DNA of 64,000 nucleotides from Moniliophthora roreri (lineage: Eukaryota > Basidiomycota > Agaricomycetes > Agaricales > Marasmiaceae), in the NCBI GenBank assembly GCA_001466705.2, contig LATX02000205.1, positions 248,001 through 312,000 of the forward strand, given 5' to 3'. Within the stretch, counting starts at the first letter, position 1; each line of letters starts with the position of its first letter. Of this stretch, positions 32,489 through 44,522 are shown piece by piece. The notes beneath the pieces were generated by a model, which saw only the letters and a list, made by a program, of their open reading frames with translations, made no database searches and was not told the origin of the DNA. A program made the position numbers and the translations under genes.

Positions 32489-33300
32489 TCATTTGAACTT
32501 TAGGACAACTCGAGATTGTACCTGCAAATAGCACGTCGCGTCAACAAACTGCAATTCAAAGATAGAAAAGGGCTCAAAACTCACACAGTCGGTACGTTCG
32601 ATTGTTTCAGCCCATTAATCGGGAGCCTGATACCACCAAAGCCAAAGATACTACCAGCCCTGTCAACCAATCCGGTCAGCATGTGCCAAAGGCACATCAG
32701 TCCAGAGGCATACCTCACAACCACGTCAGTATTTTGCAGGTCCAGTACACCAAATCTAAGTTAACCAATGCATCAGTTCTCTTGCCAGGGCTCGATGAAG
32801 AAGCCATTAGTCACTCACGGAATGATATCCAAACTCGCAATAGCTCCCTGGGTAAGCAATACATTATCAATCTTTCCTGACCCTTTCTCCCCCAGAATGG
32901 GCACGACGAGCGGTGGGTCAAAGGTGTGTGTAAACTCGGAATATGTCGTCCCGTTCAATCCTGCTTTGCTCGACACGCTTTCCAACGTCAACTCGAGAAT
33001 GAGAGGGTTCTTGGCTACGTAGATTAGATGTTCATCAAGAAACAAAGGAAAACATAAGGGAAGGGCATACGTACCAGTAAACTCAATGCTAACCAGGTTC
33101 GTCTCCAAACTCTCCAAGGTGATCGTCACATTGATGTCCTTGACTAAACCAACCCCGAGGGCGTTGATGATGTCTCCAATGGATAGACCACCAAGGTCAG
33201 CGGGTTTGGCGGAGATGTCTGCTGGAGTGGTGACGCCCAGGACGCTGGCGAAGAGGAGACCGAAGAGAGTAAGAAAGAGAGCGGAGAAGCGGGCGAACAT
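32489..33300 (-). CDS. secreted orphan protein, LEA2/WHy-like beta fold suggested
   Basis: Exons 33075-33300, 32819-33014, 32714-32755, 32587-32659 and 32489-32548 fit in phase: 198 residues. It begins with a clear signal peptide (MFARFSALFLTLFGLLFASV). The body alternates NITVTLESLETNLVSIEFTA, NPLILELTLESV, GKIDNVLLTQGAIASLDIIP, LDLQNTDVVVRAGSIFGFGG. The 'v.f...NP....l.l..v' pattern recalls LEA2/WHy-type beta sandwiches, but this is a loose resemblance. A decayed paralog lies at about 34200-34490 on the same strand. The third exon (42 bp) is small but its homologous exon in the relic supports it. Confidence 0.72.
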
Positions 33301-34194
33301 CTTGAGTTTGAGGTTGCGAGGAGAGAATAACTCTGACGAATGCGAAATAGAACCGAAGGAATTTATATGCTACCCGTGTAATCCCAGAGAAACGAATCAC
33401 CGGGCTCAACGGTACATGTGCTTCTGGGAGTCAGATGATGCTTCAAATTATGGGCATGGGATAGCCTACTTGAGGAAGCGAGCGTTTAGCTGTGGTTGAT
33501 GTGGAATAGCGGCGGGGAGAACTTGTTGGGTGCATTGAGAGTCGAGGCGCGGGCTCTCGAAATGGCATGCGCGACGAGCTCGAACCTTACGAATAGATGA
33601 TTTTTTCCGGTGAAGCGGATGAGTGCATAAGATTCTGTTGATTCGTCGGGATCAGCATGTGAAAACACTACAGAAGCGAGAATAGTAGTACGTCAAGTTC
33701 CTGAGTGAACCGACGTAGGCCCTCTTGTACCCAACAATTGAGGATTGCGGGGAAAATCAGGAACCTGGTGAAATGTATGAATAGCATATGTTCTTAGGAT
33801 ATGGCGATACCCATGACCCCTAGAGGATGTCAGGCTTGTCCGAACATGATATCAGGTTCATATTGCTCACCTTTGAACGACTTGACAACCTACGAAAGAG
33901 AATTGTACCCGTTAAAAGAGCTGACCACTCCAATTGATAGTCATGAGGCCACGGTCACCGGGGTGCTTGCGTGAGATGCTGGCGTTCTGCTGTAGACTAG
34001 AGTGAAAGAAATGGCATACGTATTGATGTAACGGCAGTATGCGTCCGCAGCGTGTAGAAAGGAGTGTCAAAGATTTATTCATTGAAAGAGATGACATTCA
34101 TTTCAACTTCCGTTTCGACCCATCGTTGTTCAGGGCAGATGGATATTATATTTGGAAACACGTCGTATTAGTGAGTCGTATCGTCTAGGTAGAG

Positions 34195-34490
34195 GGAGCT
34201 CACGTAATTGGTACGTTTTCGTGCTTTAACTCGTTAATCGGAAGCTCGATGTCTGCGAAGCCAAGGAAGTAACCAGTGTTGTCGAAGATCAACGGTTAGC
34301 GCACAAACGTAAAGAGAAACAGAGGTACAAAGACACATACCTAATGACTACATTTATCTCCGGAATGTCGAGTACGCCATATCTACGACAAGATATCAGT
34401 TCTTACCCTTCCAGGTAAGAAATGCGATGGGGCACTCCCTTAACAATCTCCAAACTAGCAACTTGCTATCGGCATCCCTTGACAAGTCAT
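34195..34490 (-). pseudogene. relic of a paralog of the secreted orphan
   Basis: Three exon remnants align in order with the gene at 32.5-33.3 kb: QGMPIAS, YGVLDIPEINVVIR and YFLGFADIELPINELKHENV, the last two bounded by matching splice sites. An insertion near 34460 breaks the frame after IAS, and the N-terminal half cannot be followed. The adjacent 33301-34190 and 34491-35300 hold no other recognised gene. Confidence 0.6.
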
Positions 34491-35323
34491 CTGAACACGA
34501 ATCTTTTTGTACCGTTGCATGGCCACACTAGAATCAGCGGGTATGTTTTTGCGAGCCAGATGATTGTGTAAACCTTGCGCATGTAGTAAGGAGGTTGCTA
34601 GCATCCGGGCATCGAGACGGAGAACCTGGAGGTGGGATTTTGGCATTTGGAATTCAGAGTGCACGAATTGGCACATCAAGTTAAAGTCTTGCAAGGGAAT
34701 TTTCTTCCTCGACACGAGTATGAGTTTGTTGACCAGCAAGGAGACCCGTCCAGTATGTGCTTGGTGGAAAGTCATCATTTATTTGCAGAATAGAATGGGG
34801 GAACATACCAGCTTCTGGCGCTGTCACAACTCTCTCGTCTAGGATCCAAGGTTCAAGGTCGTGAGGCTATTAAACGTCCGGAGCTTCTGCAATACTTTGC
34901 CACGACGAGGAGCAGATTGGATAACACTGGTCGAGTTATTAGCTTCTCAAAATACACTACGTCTCCTCAGAATCGAGTTAGAAGTAAAAGTTATATTCCT
35001 GGTCTACATCTTGTTACCATCAGCAGTGCGATCAGCATAATACGTTGCTCACCTTCATTATTGACAAGGCAAACTGAAAATCAAAGCCTAAGTATTACAT
35101 ATGCATGCAAGCTGGTTCGCCAGCGTATTGTCAATGATGATGGTGTGAAATTAAATGAATCCGGACTATGTAACGCCCGCGCCAAAAACGGCAATTTCTC
35201 ATCCCTCGACGTGTACCGCGACGACCAGCGTGTAAGCACAATTCTACATTTTTCTTCTAGTCTCAGTCTGATGAACAATTGTGCAACCTTCAATAGTACA
35301 CTCACAAAAACGGGACGCCCACT

Positions 35324-35996
35324 ATGAATCTCTCACTCTATAGTATAAATGCTTTCATCATCACCGATAGCGAAGGTCACCGCGTTCTTGCAAAGTATTA
35401 TCGGCCAAAAAGTCATCCTCAGGGAGAATTAAAAGATCTTTTGATGCTGAAGGATCAGAAGGCATTTGAGAAGGGGCTTTGGGCAAAAACGAAGAAACCT
35501 GGAGGTGCGTATGTCTCATTCCAGATTCTCTCAAGGCTAATAAGGGTACAAATGCAGGTGATATCATTCTCTACGATGGAAGACTCGCGGTGTACAAGCA
35601 TTCCCTCGATCTTATCATGTACTTTATTGCCAGCCCATCAGAGAACGAGCTCATGCTCATGACGGCGCTCAATTCCCTGGCCGACGCCATGTCATTGTTG
35701 TTAAGAGGGCAGCTGGAGAAGAGAGGCGTACTAGAGAATCTGGATTTAGTTCTGCTTTGCTTGGATGAAACGGTCGACGACGGGTACGTTCAGCATGCAT
35801 GATTCTTATAGTAATCATGGAACTAATTAGTACACCAACCCACAGGATAATCGTGGACACTGATGCAGCTGCTATCGCATCACGGGTCAGCCGCTCTCGA
35901 CCTGACACAACGGAGATTAACATCAACGAACAAACGATCATGAATGCATACCAGACTGTAAGGGACAGAGTTGCACAGAGAATAGGGCAATTGTAG
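35324..35996 (+). CDS. RET3: coatomer subunit zeta (COPI coat)
   Basis: Exons 35324-35504, 35558-35783 and 35846-35996 give 185 residues. MNLSLYSINAFIITDSEGHR, VLAKYYRP, then DIILYDGRLAVYKHSLDLIM, YFIASPSENELMLMTALNSL and LCLDETVDDGIIVDTDAAAI are zeta-COP (longin/clathrin-adaptor small chain) blocks at the normal family length. It forms the F-subcomplex of the COPI coat with gamma-COP and acts in Golgi-to-ER retrieval (family knowledge). The start matches the conserved MxLSLY N-terminus. Convergent with the 676-aa gene. Confidence 0.93.
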
Positions 35997-36260
35997 TTCT
36001 TGCAGTAAGTACGCGTTGTACGAGGAACACGGATTGTATGGGACTGGAGATTTGTAACAGGAACTCGGCAACGGTGGTCAATTGTCAACTCGTCGCTCCT
36101 CGCGTGGATTGCATGAATATCTGAGCTCGAAAAAGCGTTGGGAATCTTGCGCACTTGTGATTGACGGCAAGCGGCGCATGCTTTAAAAGGGGTGTATAGG
36201 GACTTGATATATATTATACGGAGAATTACTACATCGTGTAAGGGATATATGAGTTTGGCT

Positions 36261-38507
36261 CTACCTAAAGCGTCTAAACGCGGCGTTCACGAATCTCATC
36301 TCCGCACTGTCGGTGGTCTCTGACGGGAAAGGTTTGTGACATAGCTGCATCATCAGTATGAACGCTTCCAAAAACGTTCCCGGTCGATGCGAGAAAGGGA
36401 CGTATTCCTGCGTCCTGGGTTTCTTGTTATCTTCATCATCAAATTCTTCTTCTACTTCCCCTTCTTCTACATACCCCTGGATGATCTTCTTTCGAAGACC
36501 ACCAACGGTTTTGACTCCATAAAGTTCCAGCCAGATCTCGGCGAGTTTGTACTTCACCTGAGTGAGATTGCAGGACGTGACATCGCAGATGACAAAGTCG
36601 ATGCTCTTGCCTCGCAGATCCGGGCGATCTTTGAGGGGATTCGACCGCTCCAGGAACGACTCCGGTACGGGATCCTGAATCTCCCATGGCTGATGAACCA
36701 AATCACGTTTGTGCTTTGCTCGTCGGGTTCGACTCCACCAAGCGTCCGAAGGAACGGTCATGGGCATTTCACCATGTTCGCGTACCAAAAGTCGGAAGCC
36801 GGATTGACGAGCACAAATGGACACAAACTCCGCAGCCATCGGCTCAGACATAGATATTGTGCCACATAGCAGGATCGCACTTTGCATCTCCTGCCAGATA
36901 GGTTCCCCCGATTCCTCATCGACGATTTCCTCGATAACATGGCGTGGCTTCTGGGCTTCAACAGCGTTGATGATAGAGCCGCAGCAGAAAAGCGCCTTGT
37001 TAAGTTGGCGCTCGCCACTAAGTGCCGACTCGATAGTATCAGGATTGCCGATACTCCAGTCGTTTGGTATGTTGTAGATGTCAAGGAATCTATACAGTGT
37101 TTGAAGTTCGTAGACCTATTGGAGGGTGAGGAATACAGATGTTATGCTGACAAGGAACAAGCACTAACCGAATTCACCGTTTCCATGACACATGGAACAC
37201 ACTGAGCGATTGCAAGAATATGCCCCCAGGCACTAAAAGGCAGGTCTCGTTGGTCGCGAATATTGAAGAATCCAACATCGATGAACCTGAATGGTTCAGC
37301 GTCCGAATATGGATCTTCAGCTAAAAGCATATCCTCCACCGCACGGCGAGCAGCATGTGCATCGATGTTCTCGACGATCCGTAATAGCCTCTGCATAGTA
37401 TCGACGTCGTGGTTTTGGGCAGACAACCACAGTAGGAAGTCAGATACAAAATTATAGTGTCGGGCTCGGAGGAATAGATCGGAATCCTGACACATAGCTC
37501 GACCAACAGCAGTGAAGATGACCTCCATTCGCTCTTTAAAATAATCCGAATGAGGCGGAGCACATAGGGACGCCATCGCAAGGCTAATTTCCGCTTGGAG
37601 CTCTTGGACACGTTGTGTGTGGGCCCGCTTGACCGGATCTCGTTCGTCTCGAGTTTCGCTGATGTCACTGTCCCTGAAGAATACTTCATCTTGTTGGGTA
37701 TCGCGACGAGGTGGATAAGATGACGGGAAATTTGCTCGTTCGGAATGGTTGCAGGTGGCCCCTACCAAGGATGCAGATGGTTGAATGATCCATGATCCGT
37801 TCTCCTCCTCTAGGACATAATGTCGTGCCCGCTCAGCGGTTAGTGGCATTAATTGTCGAAGTTGAGCGTGTTGGTCAGTTAGGGCTTTGTTCAGCTCAGT
37901 GTCTTTGAAAGCCTGCGCGTGATGTTCTCTGAGAAAGCTGTCAACCCGAGTAGTAAATGCGAAATTCACCGGATCATCGCTTTAAAGGAAAGTCATTATC
38001 AAATAAAGTGCCAAGGTGAAGGAGTGGGAACTTACAAGAAATAGTGAGTAGCCAGGTAGAGATATCTCTGGTAACCTCTATGAAGGGATGAGAACAAGTC
38101 GATATTCAACAACAGGAAAGGCTTACTTTTGCATACCGCAATACAGATTGTCCATATCACCGTACCAATCATCCAACTCTCTTCCAGATGTGGAGGCCGC
38201 GATAGTGTTGAGACCCCAGCGTTTGCAAACATTAGTCCATTCGCGATGCTCCAGGAAAAACATCCCATAAGACTGATACTCTTTGTCTAGCGCGACATAT
38301 TCCTAGCAAACATCCTGAATTGACACAGATAGATGTTTGAATCGAAGAAAGCGTACGTACTTCATGATGCTTTCGACACCACTTAGCCTCGAGAGCATCT
38401 TGGCTGGATGCATTGTACACAGTGGCGTCACAAGCCGTCCCATCGAGCCTTTTGGCACTGCAGACAACTCGAGGTTGTTTCGGCCCTTTTCGACGCGGCT
38501 TGCCCAT
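36261..38507 (-). CDS. 676-residue orphan with N-terminal Cys/His cluster
   Basis: Five exons fit in phase: 38361-38507, 38127-38302, 38036-38077, 37169-37979 and 36261-37115. The N-terminus MGKPRRKGPKQPRVVC is basic; Cys16, Cys26, Cys44 and His47-48 (CSAKRLDGTAC..WCRKHHE) could form one zinc site. A conserved-looking stretch follows (YGMFFLEHREWTNVCKRWGL, RGYQRYLYLA-type), then a long helical region with the DSDLFLRARHYNFVSDFLLW segment, and an acidic linker EEGEVEEEFDDEDNK near the end. I know no named family. The arrangement resembles uncharacterised Agaricomycete proteins. The function is unknown. Confidence 0.8.
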
Positions 38508-38871
38508 GGTGGTTCAAGAAGAGGGCATTCAATTTGCCGTCCGCGTTTAAATTAGGGAAAAATGATGTATCCCAAAGAATATCACGAGATATAACCGAAA
38601 GGCCTGGTCGAAAAGTCCTTTGAATGAATGAAAGAGGAATAGGACAATGTGCGTACTAGTTGCGTCCTTCCCAACTCCCCCTTTGTGTACCATGTCCCTT
38701 TCTTCCATCATGACAAAGAGGGTGACCCAAAGTCCCTGTAGGGAAGAATTCTAATGGAAGGTAGCTCTCGGTGGTGATGATCGTCGGGGTTGATCGTCGG
38801 GGTGGTGGTAGTACTAGTAGACGTCAAAGGACGACGAGTTGCCATTTTGGGTCACCTGCACCTTCGCTCTC

Positions 38872-39331
38872 ATGTCAGTCCAACGATTCAAGATGGTATT
38901 CTTCACTCCCTCAGTGAATACCCGTTCGATTTTGGATCACTTGTTTGCGAAATACCCTCAAGAACTTGGAAAAATAGGCAACTATGAACAATGTGCCTTC
39001 ATCACACGCGGAACAGGTCGGTCTCGTTTTCGCGACGTTGATATGCTTGTCCTCCGTTCTCATGCGAGTACAGGCCAATTCAAGCCTACTTCTGATGCCG
39101 ATCCAACAATTGGCACAGTTGCGGGTTCCTTGGAGTTTGTGGAAGAAGACCGAGTCGAGTTAGTGATTAACGATAAAGGCAAGAAAGACGAAGTCAGGAA
39201 GGCAATAGAAGAGCTCAGAAAGGTGAGCATGACAGTAAATCATGCACTATAAAGTAAAGTACTGACCTGTTGCTCAGGTGCATCCATATGAAGAAGTTGC
39301 GGTCGATATTTACAAAGTCGAAGATATCTGA
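38872..39331 (+). CDS. NIF3-like small protein
   Basis: Exons 38872-39222 and 39278-39331: 134 residues. FKMVFFTPSVNTRSILDHLF, GKIGNYEQCAFITRGTGRSR, GTVAGSLEFVEEDRVELVIN and the terminal VHPYEEVAVDIYKVE match the short NGG1-interacting-factor-3 (NIF3)-like family, which adopts a CutA/PII-like ferredoxin fold and in bacteria is also the insert domain of YqfO. The biochemical role in fungi is unknown. The ATG at 38872 is chosen because family members begin just before this strand; an in-frame ATG at 38839 is possible. Confidence 0.85.
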
Positions 39332-39633
39332 ATCATTTTTCATCTGTCTCATGGAGGAATCTCGGTCATGTCATCGAGGACTGCGCAAGGGGAAGGCAAC
39401 TCGAGCTATGTAATAGCATTATGACGCTCAACGTCGACAGCATCTCCTACGTAGTTCTGTCGTTACACCTCGTAAGACCGGTCTGTTCATGCCGCGCTAA
39501 GCCCTCTGACATGCCGCTCGTGTTACTAAAGCCACCCTTTTTCCCCGTATTTCAACACGAAGGGCTTTGTTCCCCGAGAACTCGTATAAATTTCAACAGC
39601 ACTCTGCCATTCTCCTTCCTCTGTTCCCCTGTC

Positions 39634-41143
39634 ATGCCCCACAGCCATCTTCCAGTGGAGGTATGGTGCTGTATTACCCAATATCTTGCTAGGGACGAGC
39701 TATTGAACATGATGGGAGTCAACCGAGTCTTCTTTCACCAAGCAATGGACGAACGATACCAGGAAATATCCCTGTTCAAACTGGATAAAAATACGCTGGA
39801 CTTGTTGGCCCACTTTAGGTGCGAAACTTGAACTATATCCAACCGCACTTATACTAATAGTAACAAATACCTCATCATCCAGTTCACCTTTTATCACGCC
39901 GCGGCTGCGCAAGCTCCGTATTCATGCCTCTTTCATTCAGGAACTACTACGGATGGACAGTACTTCTCACATAGCCCAACTAGAAGGCTTTCTCTCCCAT
40001 GTCTCGAATCTCCAGGAATGTCATATTGTATGGTCCGACTTACCTCTCTTCCAAGAGCCTTCAACACCACGCATCCTTCGAGCCGTATCAGCATCGTCGA
40101 ATCTGCGGAAATTATCACTCATTGCGTCTTTACGGAACTTGGGTGAAATGTTAGTGCCAGACATTCGTCTCTCCCTGGAAGATCTGGAGCTCTCTATTCC
40201 ATATGAGCCGGACGTCGATATTACCTCACTATCCGCTATCATGGCCAATCATATCGTCCCGTTCATCCACCAGACAAGTCACACGCTAACGACATTCTCA
40301 TTTGAATCTTCACATGCGATAGACTTCTCACCGCTCTTCAAGGAGCTATCGACGTTCGATTTTCCTCTACTTCGAACGCTATCCTTGTCGGTACCTGCCA
40401 TGCCACCCTACCTCGGCGACCATCATTCCATCAGATCATTCTTGAAGGCGCGTCTGGATACGCTGACCGAATTGAGACTCCGAGGGTTGCATATCGAGAG
40501 TCTGGATACCGAGGGACCATCACGGTGTGATCGGCCATCGTCATCATCATCGTTCGCAGTATGGATTCTAGCCTGCTTTTCAGAGCCCTTGCCCACCCAC
40601 AACCTCCAAACCCTTGTCATATTGACAAATTTCTTTCCGCCGGAAGCTGTCGTTCCTTGCGTGCAGCGTCTGGCTTCCCCATCGCTCACGGGCCTGGAGA
40701 TTACGGGCAGACACCTGTCTTTTGGTCAGGTCGAGGAAATCCTGTCGACACAGACTTTCCTTGGAAAACTAAAGCTTGGGACCGTGACATTGAGCCCAGA
40801 GCTGATGGATCTCCTCGCTGAGAGACTACCTGACCTCGGTGTATTGGACCTAGTGATTCGAGAGGCGGTGCCCAGCAAGGACATTACCCCGCTCTACGCC
40901 GGTAAGAGAATGAAAAGGATGAAGCGTCAAGATCCTGGACAAATCGTGAGTCCTTTGTCTCGTAGCACAGGTAGCCATGCTGATGTTCGTTAGAACGAGT
41001 TTCGCAATCAGATGCGGAAAAGACACTACGATGGCTGGACTCGTTTGAAGCGAGTGGGGGTGTGGAGGTTTGCGTCAAAGATGAGATTGGAGGATTTATA
41101 CGTGAAGATGTTGGAGGAGTGCGTGCCTTTGCTGGGACATTAG
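39634..41143 (+). CDS. F-box protein with degenerate leucine-rich repeats
   Basis: Exons 39634-39818, 39883-40945 and 40994-41143 give 465 residues in phase. F-box: MPHSHLPVEVWCCITQYLAR, DELLNMMGVNRVFFHQAM. The rest is leucine-rich (NLRKLSLIASLRNLGE, FPLLRTLSLSVPAMPP, LDTLTELRLRGLHIES, FLGKLKLGTVTLSPEL). F-box proteins link substrates to SCF ubiquitin ligases through Skp1; no substrate can be guessed. Unlike the two F-box relics at 24 and 29 kb, this frame is intact. Confidence 0.85.
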
Positions 41144-41640
41144 GCGCTTTTGAAAGTTACAACATGGACTATAACGGACTTGAACAGACTTTTACATGGA
41201 CCTGGACTACAAATGGACTAGCGATGCGGATGGTTAACTTGTATTTTTAGCTTTCCATGGACGATAGATACTAATTTGTACCTTTCTACATGTATGCAGA
41301 TTGAAATAGCCCACGGGATGACTTAGAAACCGGCCGAATATATCCAGTGATTCGATCAAAGATCTCCATCGCGATAACAGGTTGCTGCTTGGACCAATTC
41401 ATTTTTTTCACTGCGTCTTGACCATGTCGGTAATCTATGCAAAAGCTCAGTAACCAGACAGGAACGGTCTCGTACGCGGAGCGGCAAAATTAGTTTACAA
41501 TGACGACCCGGAAAGGATAGATCGCAGGCTCATTCGCTGTTACAGCCAGCTCATACCGCCGTTGCGATGTTACGCCTCTGTATGGTGATATAGTACTCTT
41601 TGCAGGATAAATTATTCATGGCAAGCCTCAAGTATAATCG
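41144..41640. other. Intergenic, no gene recognised
   Basis: Contains the upstream block CGATGTTACGCCTCTGTATG shared with the other ABM promoters near 41560-41585. Confidence 0.5.
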
Positions 41641-41644
41641 ATGG

Positions 41645-41665
41645 TGACTGGTATAAATACCAGTG
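41645..41665 (+). promoter_or_regulatory. conserved TATA region of ABM copy C
   Basis: TGACTGGTATAAATACCAGT, a near-palindrome around the TATA box, lies about 100 bp before the ATG at 41759. Copies A and B have the same block (TGACTGGTATAAATACTGGT in B). Confidence 0.7.
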
Positions 41666-41758
41666 CATTTTCTGTAATCTCCTCCAACAGTAATCCAATC
41701 GAACCCTCAACAAACGCAATCCTCTCAGCTCAATCACAACTTGCATTCCAATCACAAC

Positions 41759-42302
41759 ATGGCCAGCTCACTCCCGTATGTAGTGGACTCGCATTCCTGC
41801 TAGCTTGATCTCATTTCGTGATTCTGTAGCGCAAACTACAACAGCAAGTTCAACTTGCTCGTCCAGATCACCGCTACCAATGGCAAAGAGGAGGAACTTG
41901 CTAAGCATCTGGCTGCATTGGCCAAGAGCAGCCTAGACTCATCGAAGGAGCCTGGTACCCTATTGTTCGTTTTCTTTCTCCTTGTTCCGCAGGCTCTTAC
42001 TGAATCCGAACCTGCCTTTGCTAGCTACCGCATGGCGCGAGGATTCGGTGCCGACAAGAACAAATTCACCATCTTCGAACAGTAAGCCATGCTTTACTGA
42101 GATACTGTGGCGGGTTTCGGTGACACTTTTCATCGCAGATTCGCTAACCCAAAGGCTCTTGAGCAGCACCGCGAGACAGAGGTGAGCTCACCTTCGGGAT
42201 AGGCTTGCTGCGTGACTTACATCTTTTATCCAGGTTTATCAGGCTCTCCACCACTCTGGCACCATGGGCGAGGTGACTGTGTCCTTCTACGAGGAAATCT
42301 AA
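41759..42302 (+). CDS. ABM-domain small protein, copy C
   Basis: Exons 41759-41775, 41830-41964, 42025-42081, 42139-42181 and 42234-42302 give 106 residues: MASSLPANYNSKFNLLVQIT, EPGTLFYRMARGFGADKN, KFTIFEQFANPKALEQHRET, MGEVTVSFYEEI. It is an alpha-beta barrel ABM family protein like copies A and B but outside their duplicated block. The intron after GTLF uses a weak-looking donor (GTTCGT); it is required because the comparable intron in A and B has GTATGT and removing it restores the family core. Confidence 0.85.
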
Positions 42303-42376
42303 AGCGATACATTTGTTATGATAATGATCTTTATGATTGTATGGTTATAGGGTTATGAGAAGAAATGAATCTATGA

Positions 42377-43531
42377 TCACTTTTCCCCAAATAGTTTCGC
42401 GATGGCTTCAACCGTCGTGTTCCCTCCGCTCAGCACAATGCCCAGCCGTCGGATCCCGAGCTTCACACATTCATGCCTAAAGTCCTCGTCAAACAACACT
42501 ACGGCCAACGGAACACATGAACTCGGCTCTACGAACACCTTCAACCGCTCCAAAAGAAGCCTCATGGCCTTCTTAATCTCTTCTTCTCCGACGGAATATA
42601 CCCCTTGAACCTTGGATGTATCGGAAATGACTGACCAGTTGATCTCTCCCAACGGGGTGCGTAGCCCGTCCGCGATAGTGAGTGTGGATACGTGGGTGAT
42701 ACGTTTGCTTTCGGCAAGGCCACGTCGACCATCATCGCCACCTTGGAAAGATGGTTCGGCCCCAAAAACTCGGGTACCAGTCCCCGATAGAGCAGTGGCG
42801 ACTCCAGATAGCATACCACCACCGCCGAGAGGTGTGATGACAGCGTCTAACAGCCCCAGTCCTCTCCCGCTATCACCACTCCCATCAACATCTATTTCTT
42901 TCACCTGCTCTTCCAGTTCTAGCGCCATTGTTCCCTGGCCCAGGATGATATCGGGGTGATCGTAAGGCGGAATGAATCTTGCGCCGGTCTTCTGAATCAC
43001 TTCTTTTGCAACCACATCTCGTTCCGCCGCTGTGGAGCCGGAGAATATGACATTGGCACCATAGCCTTTGGTGGCGGCGATCTTGGACGGAGTTGATATA
43101 GATGGCATAACAATGTGAGCTGTTATACCACGCGTTCGTGCAGCATAGGCGAGTGCTTGAGCATGATTTCCTGTGCAACTAGTTTAGATACTATTGTCGT
43201 CCTTGTAATATCACACACCAGAGCTATGCGTTACAACCCCGTTCCGTACTTCCTCTTCACTGAGTCGGCCCAAAGCATGAAACGCGCCTCGCGCTTTGAA
43301 GGCACCCACTTTCTGAAAGTTTTCGCATTTGAAGAAGAGACTGAGATTTGGTGAAGCAGGAGTTCTGCCTTCCCAGGGTGTTCCAACTAGTGCTTCAGCA
43401 GACTGTGGTGTCGATGCGATGGTGTTGATTGACAATGATGTGAGCACGGGTGTCCGGTGAATGTATGGTTTCACAACTTCATGGGCTGCCTGTACTGATT
43501 CCCGAGTCAACGGAAGCTGTTCAGTGGGCAT
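42377..43531 (-). CDS. serine racemase / threonine dehydratase (fold-type II PLP enzyme)
   Basis: Exons 43219-43531 and 42377-43170, 368 residues. The PLP lysine lies in [15 protein letters not shown] (about Lys79), followed by [15 protein letters not shown] (substrate loop), the Gly-rich phosphate loop [13 protein letters not shown] and a C-terminal SGGN. These are hallmarks of eukaryotic serine racemase/L-threo-3-hydroxyaspartate dehydratase. It would racemise or dehydrate serine or threonine. The choice between racemase and dehydratase cannot be made from motifs. The 3' end is close (about 75 bp) and convergent to ABM copy C. Confidence 0.9.
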
Positions 43532-44027
43532 TGTCCTCGCTGATTAGGCTCTCACTGAAGGCCGACAGCAATGAATAGAATGAGTCCAGTGAAATTGGGT
43601 AGTAACGCACCTGCGCCTGAGACGAATTCTCATACCGATTCCCGAAGTCCTCGTGACGCGTGCGGCCGAGACGCGACTGTCATCAAGTCCAAACAAGCGC
43701 GTATTTGATGGAATAGAATCAACTTGAGATGGTATATTTAAAGCAAGGAAGGTGTAAATAGGTATTTGTCCAAAACAGAGTCCAAATTCTCAATCCACTA
43801 CGCCTCAAAACATATATAGCATAGTCATGACGTGGTCGTAACTTTAATATTTGAACTTTATAATGAGTGCAGCAGTGCAACAGGAGTCTGATGGTAGTAA
43901 CAAATCAGCGGTAGTATGGAGTCGAAGAAGGCGTTACTCACGGTCTGCCAGACCTTTGCGAACTGACTCGTTCCCCTGAGACGACCGCGCCATGACGGCC
44001 ATGGTATATTGAGCGCTTAAAAGCACC
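43532..44027. other. Intergenic, no gene recognised
   Basis: 5' flank of the PLP-enzyme gene and 3' flank of the 4TM gene; no supported frame. Confidence 0.5.
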
Positions 44028-44522
44028 TCAGCCCAATGCCACAACTTCTTTGCGAGCAAGAAACTGTCTTCTGCCTCTGTCCAACATGAAAGCAATTATC
44101 CCTATGATGAGGACATTCCCAAGCGACAGGAAAAGTTGGACAAGTAGAAAAACCTCCTCGTGTTCCCACGTCTGAATCGTCGATGGCCAACGTCGCAACC
44201 AGATCAATCCCATAGGAACAAACCACATTGCTGCAGCACCCCAAGCGCAAACAATGCTACGCTTCAAGTATAAGGGAGAGCAGGACTGCTTCAGCTTCGG
44301 ATTCTGTCTGCAACGGCGGTGATATAGTGTTCGGGTAACGACGAGAGACGCGAACAGGACGACGGTGAGGGCGAAGACCAATGGAACTACGAAAACAGCT
44401 GCCCTTCGATAGTTGACCATGAACGACAGGACGAAAACGCCAATCGATAGGATGAATGATAAAAAGGAAAGAACGAAGACAAGTTGGTCGAATTCGAAGC
44501 GAGTTGTCAGCTGTTCGTTCAT
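44028..44522 (-). CDS. four-helix membrane protein, paralog 1
   Basis: Single exon, 164 residues, MNEQLTTRFEFDQLVFVLSF. Four hydrophobic segments are visible (about 13-35, 40-62, 88-108, 123-145), with an Arg/His-rich loop (YHRRCRQNPKLKQ) after helix 2. No named family. It shares the N-terminal motif EQLTTRFE(F/Y)DQLV and topology with the next gene. Confidence 0.72.
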   Translation of the reverse strand: MNEQLTTRFEFDQLVFVLSFLSFILSIGVFVLSFMVNYRRAAVFVVPLVFALTVVLFASLVVTRTLYHRRCRQNPKLKQSCSPLYLKRSIVCAWGAAAMWFVPMGLIWLRRWPSTIQTWEHEEVFLLVQLFLSLGNVLIIGIIAFMLDRGRRQFLARKEVVALG

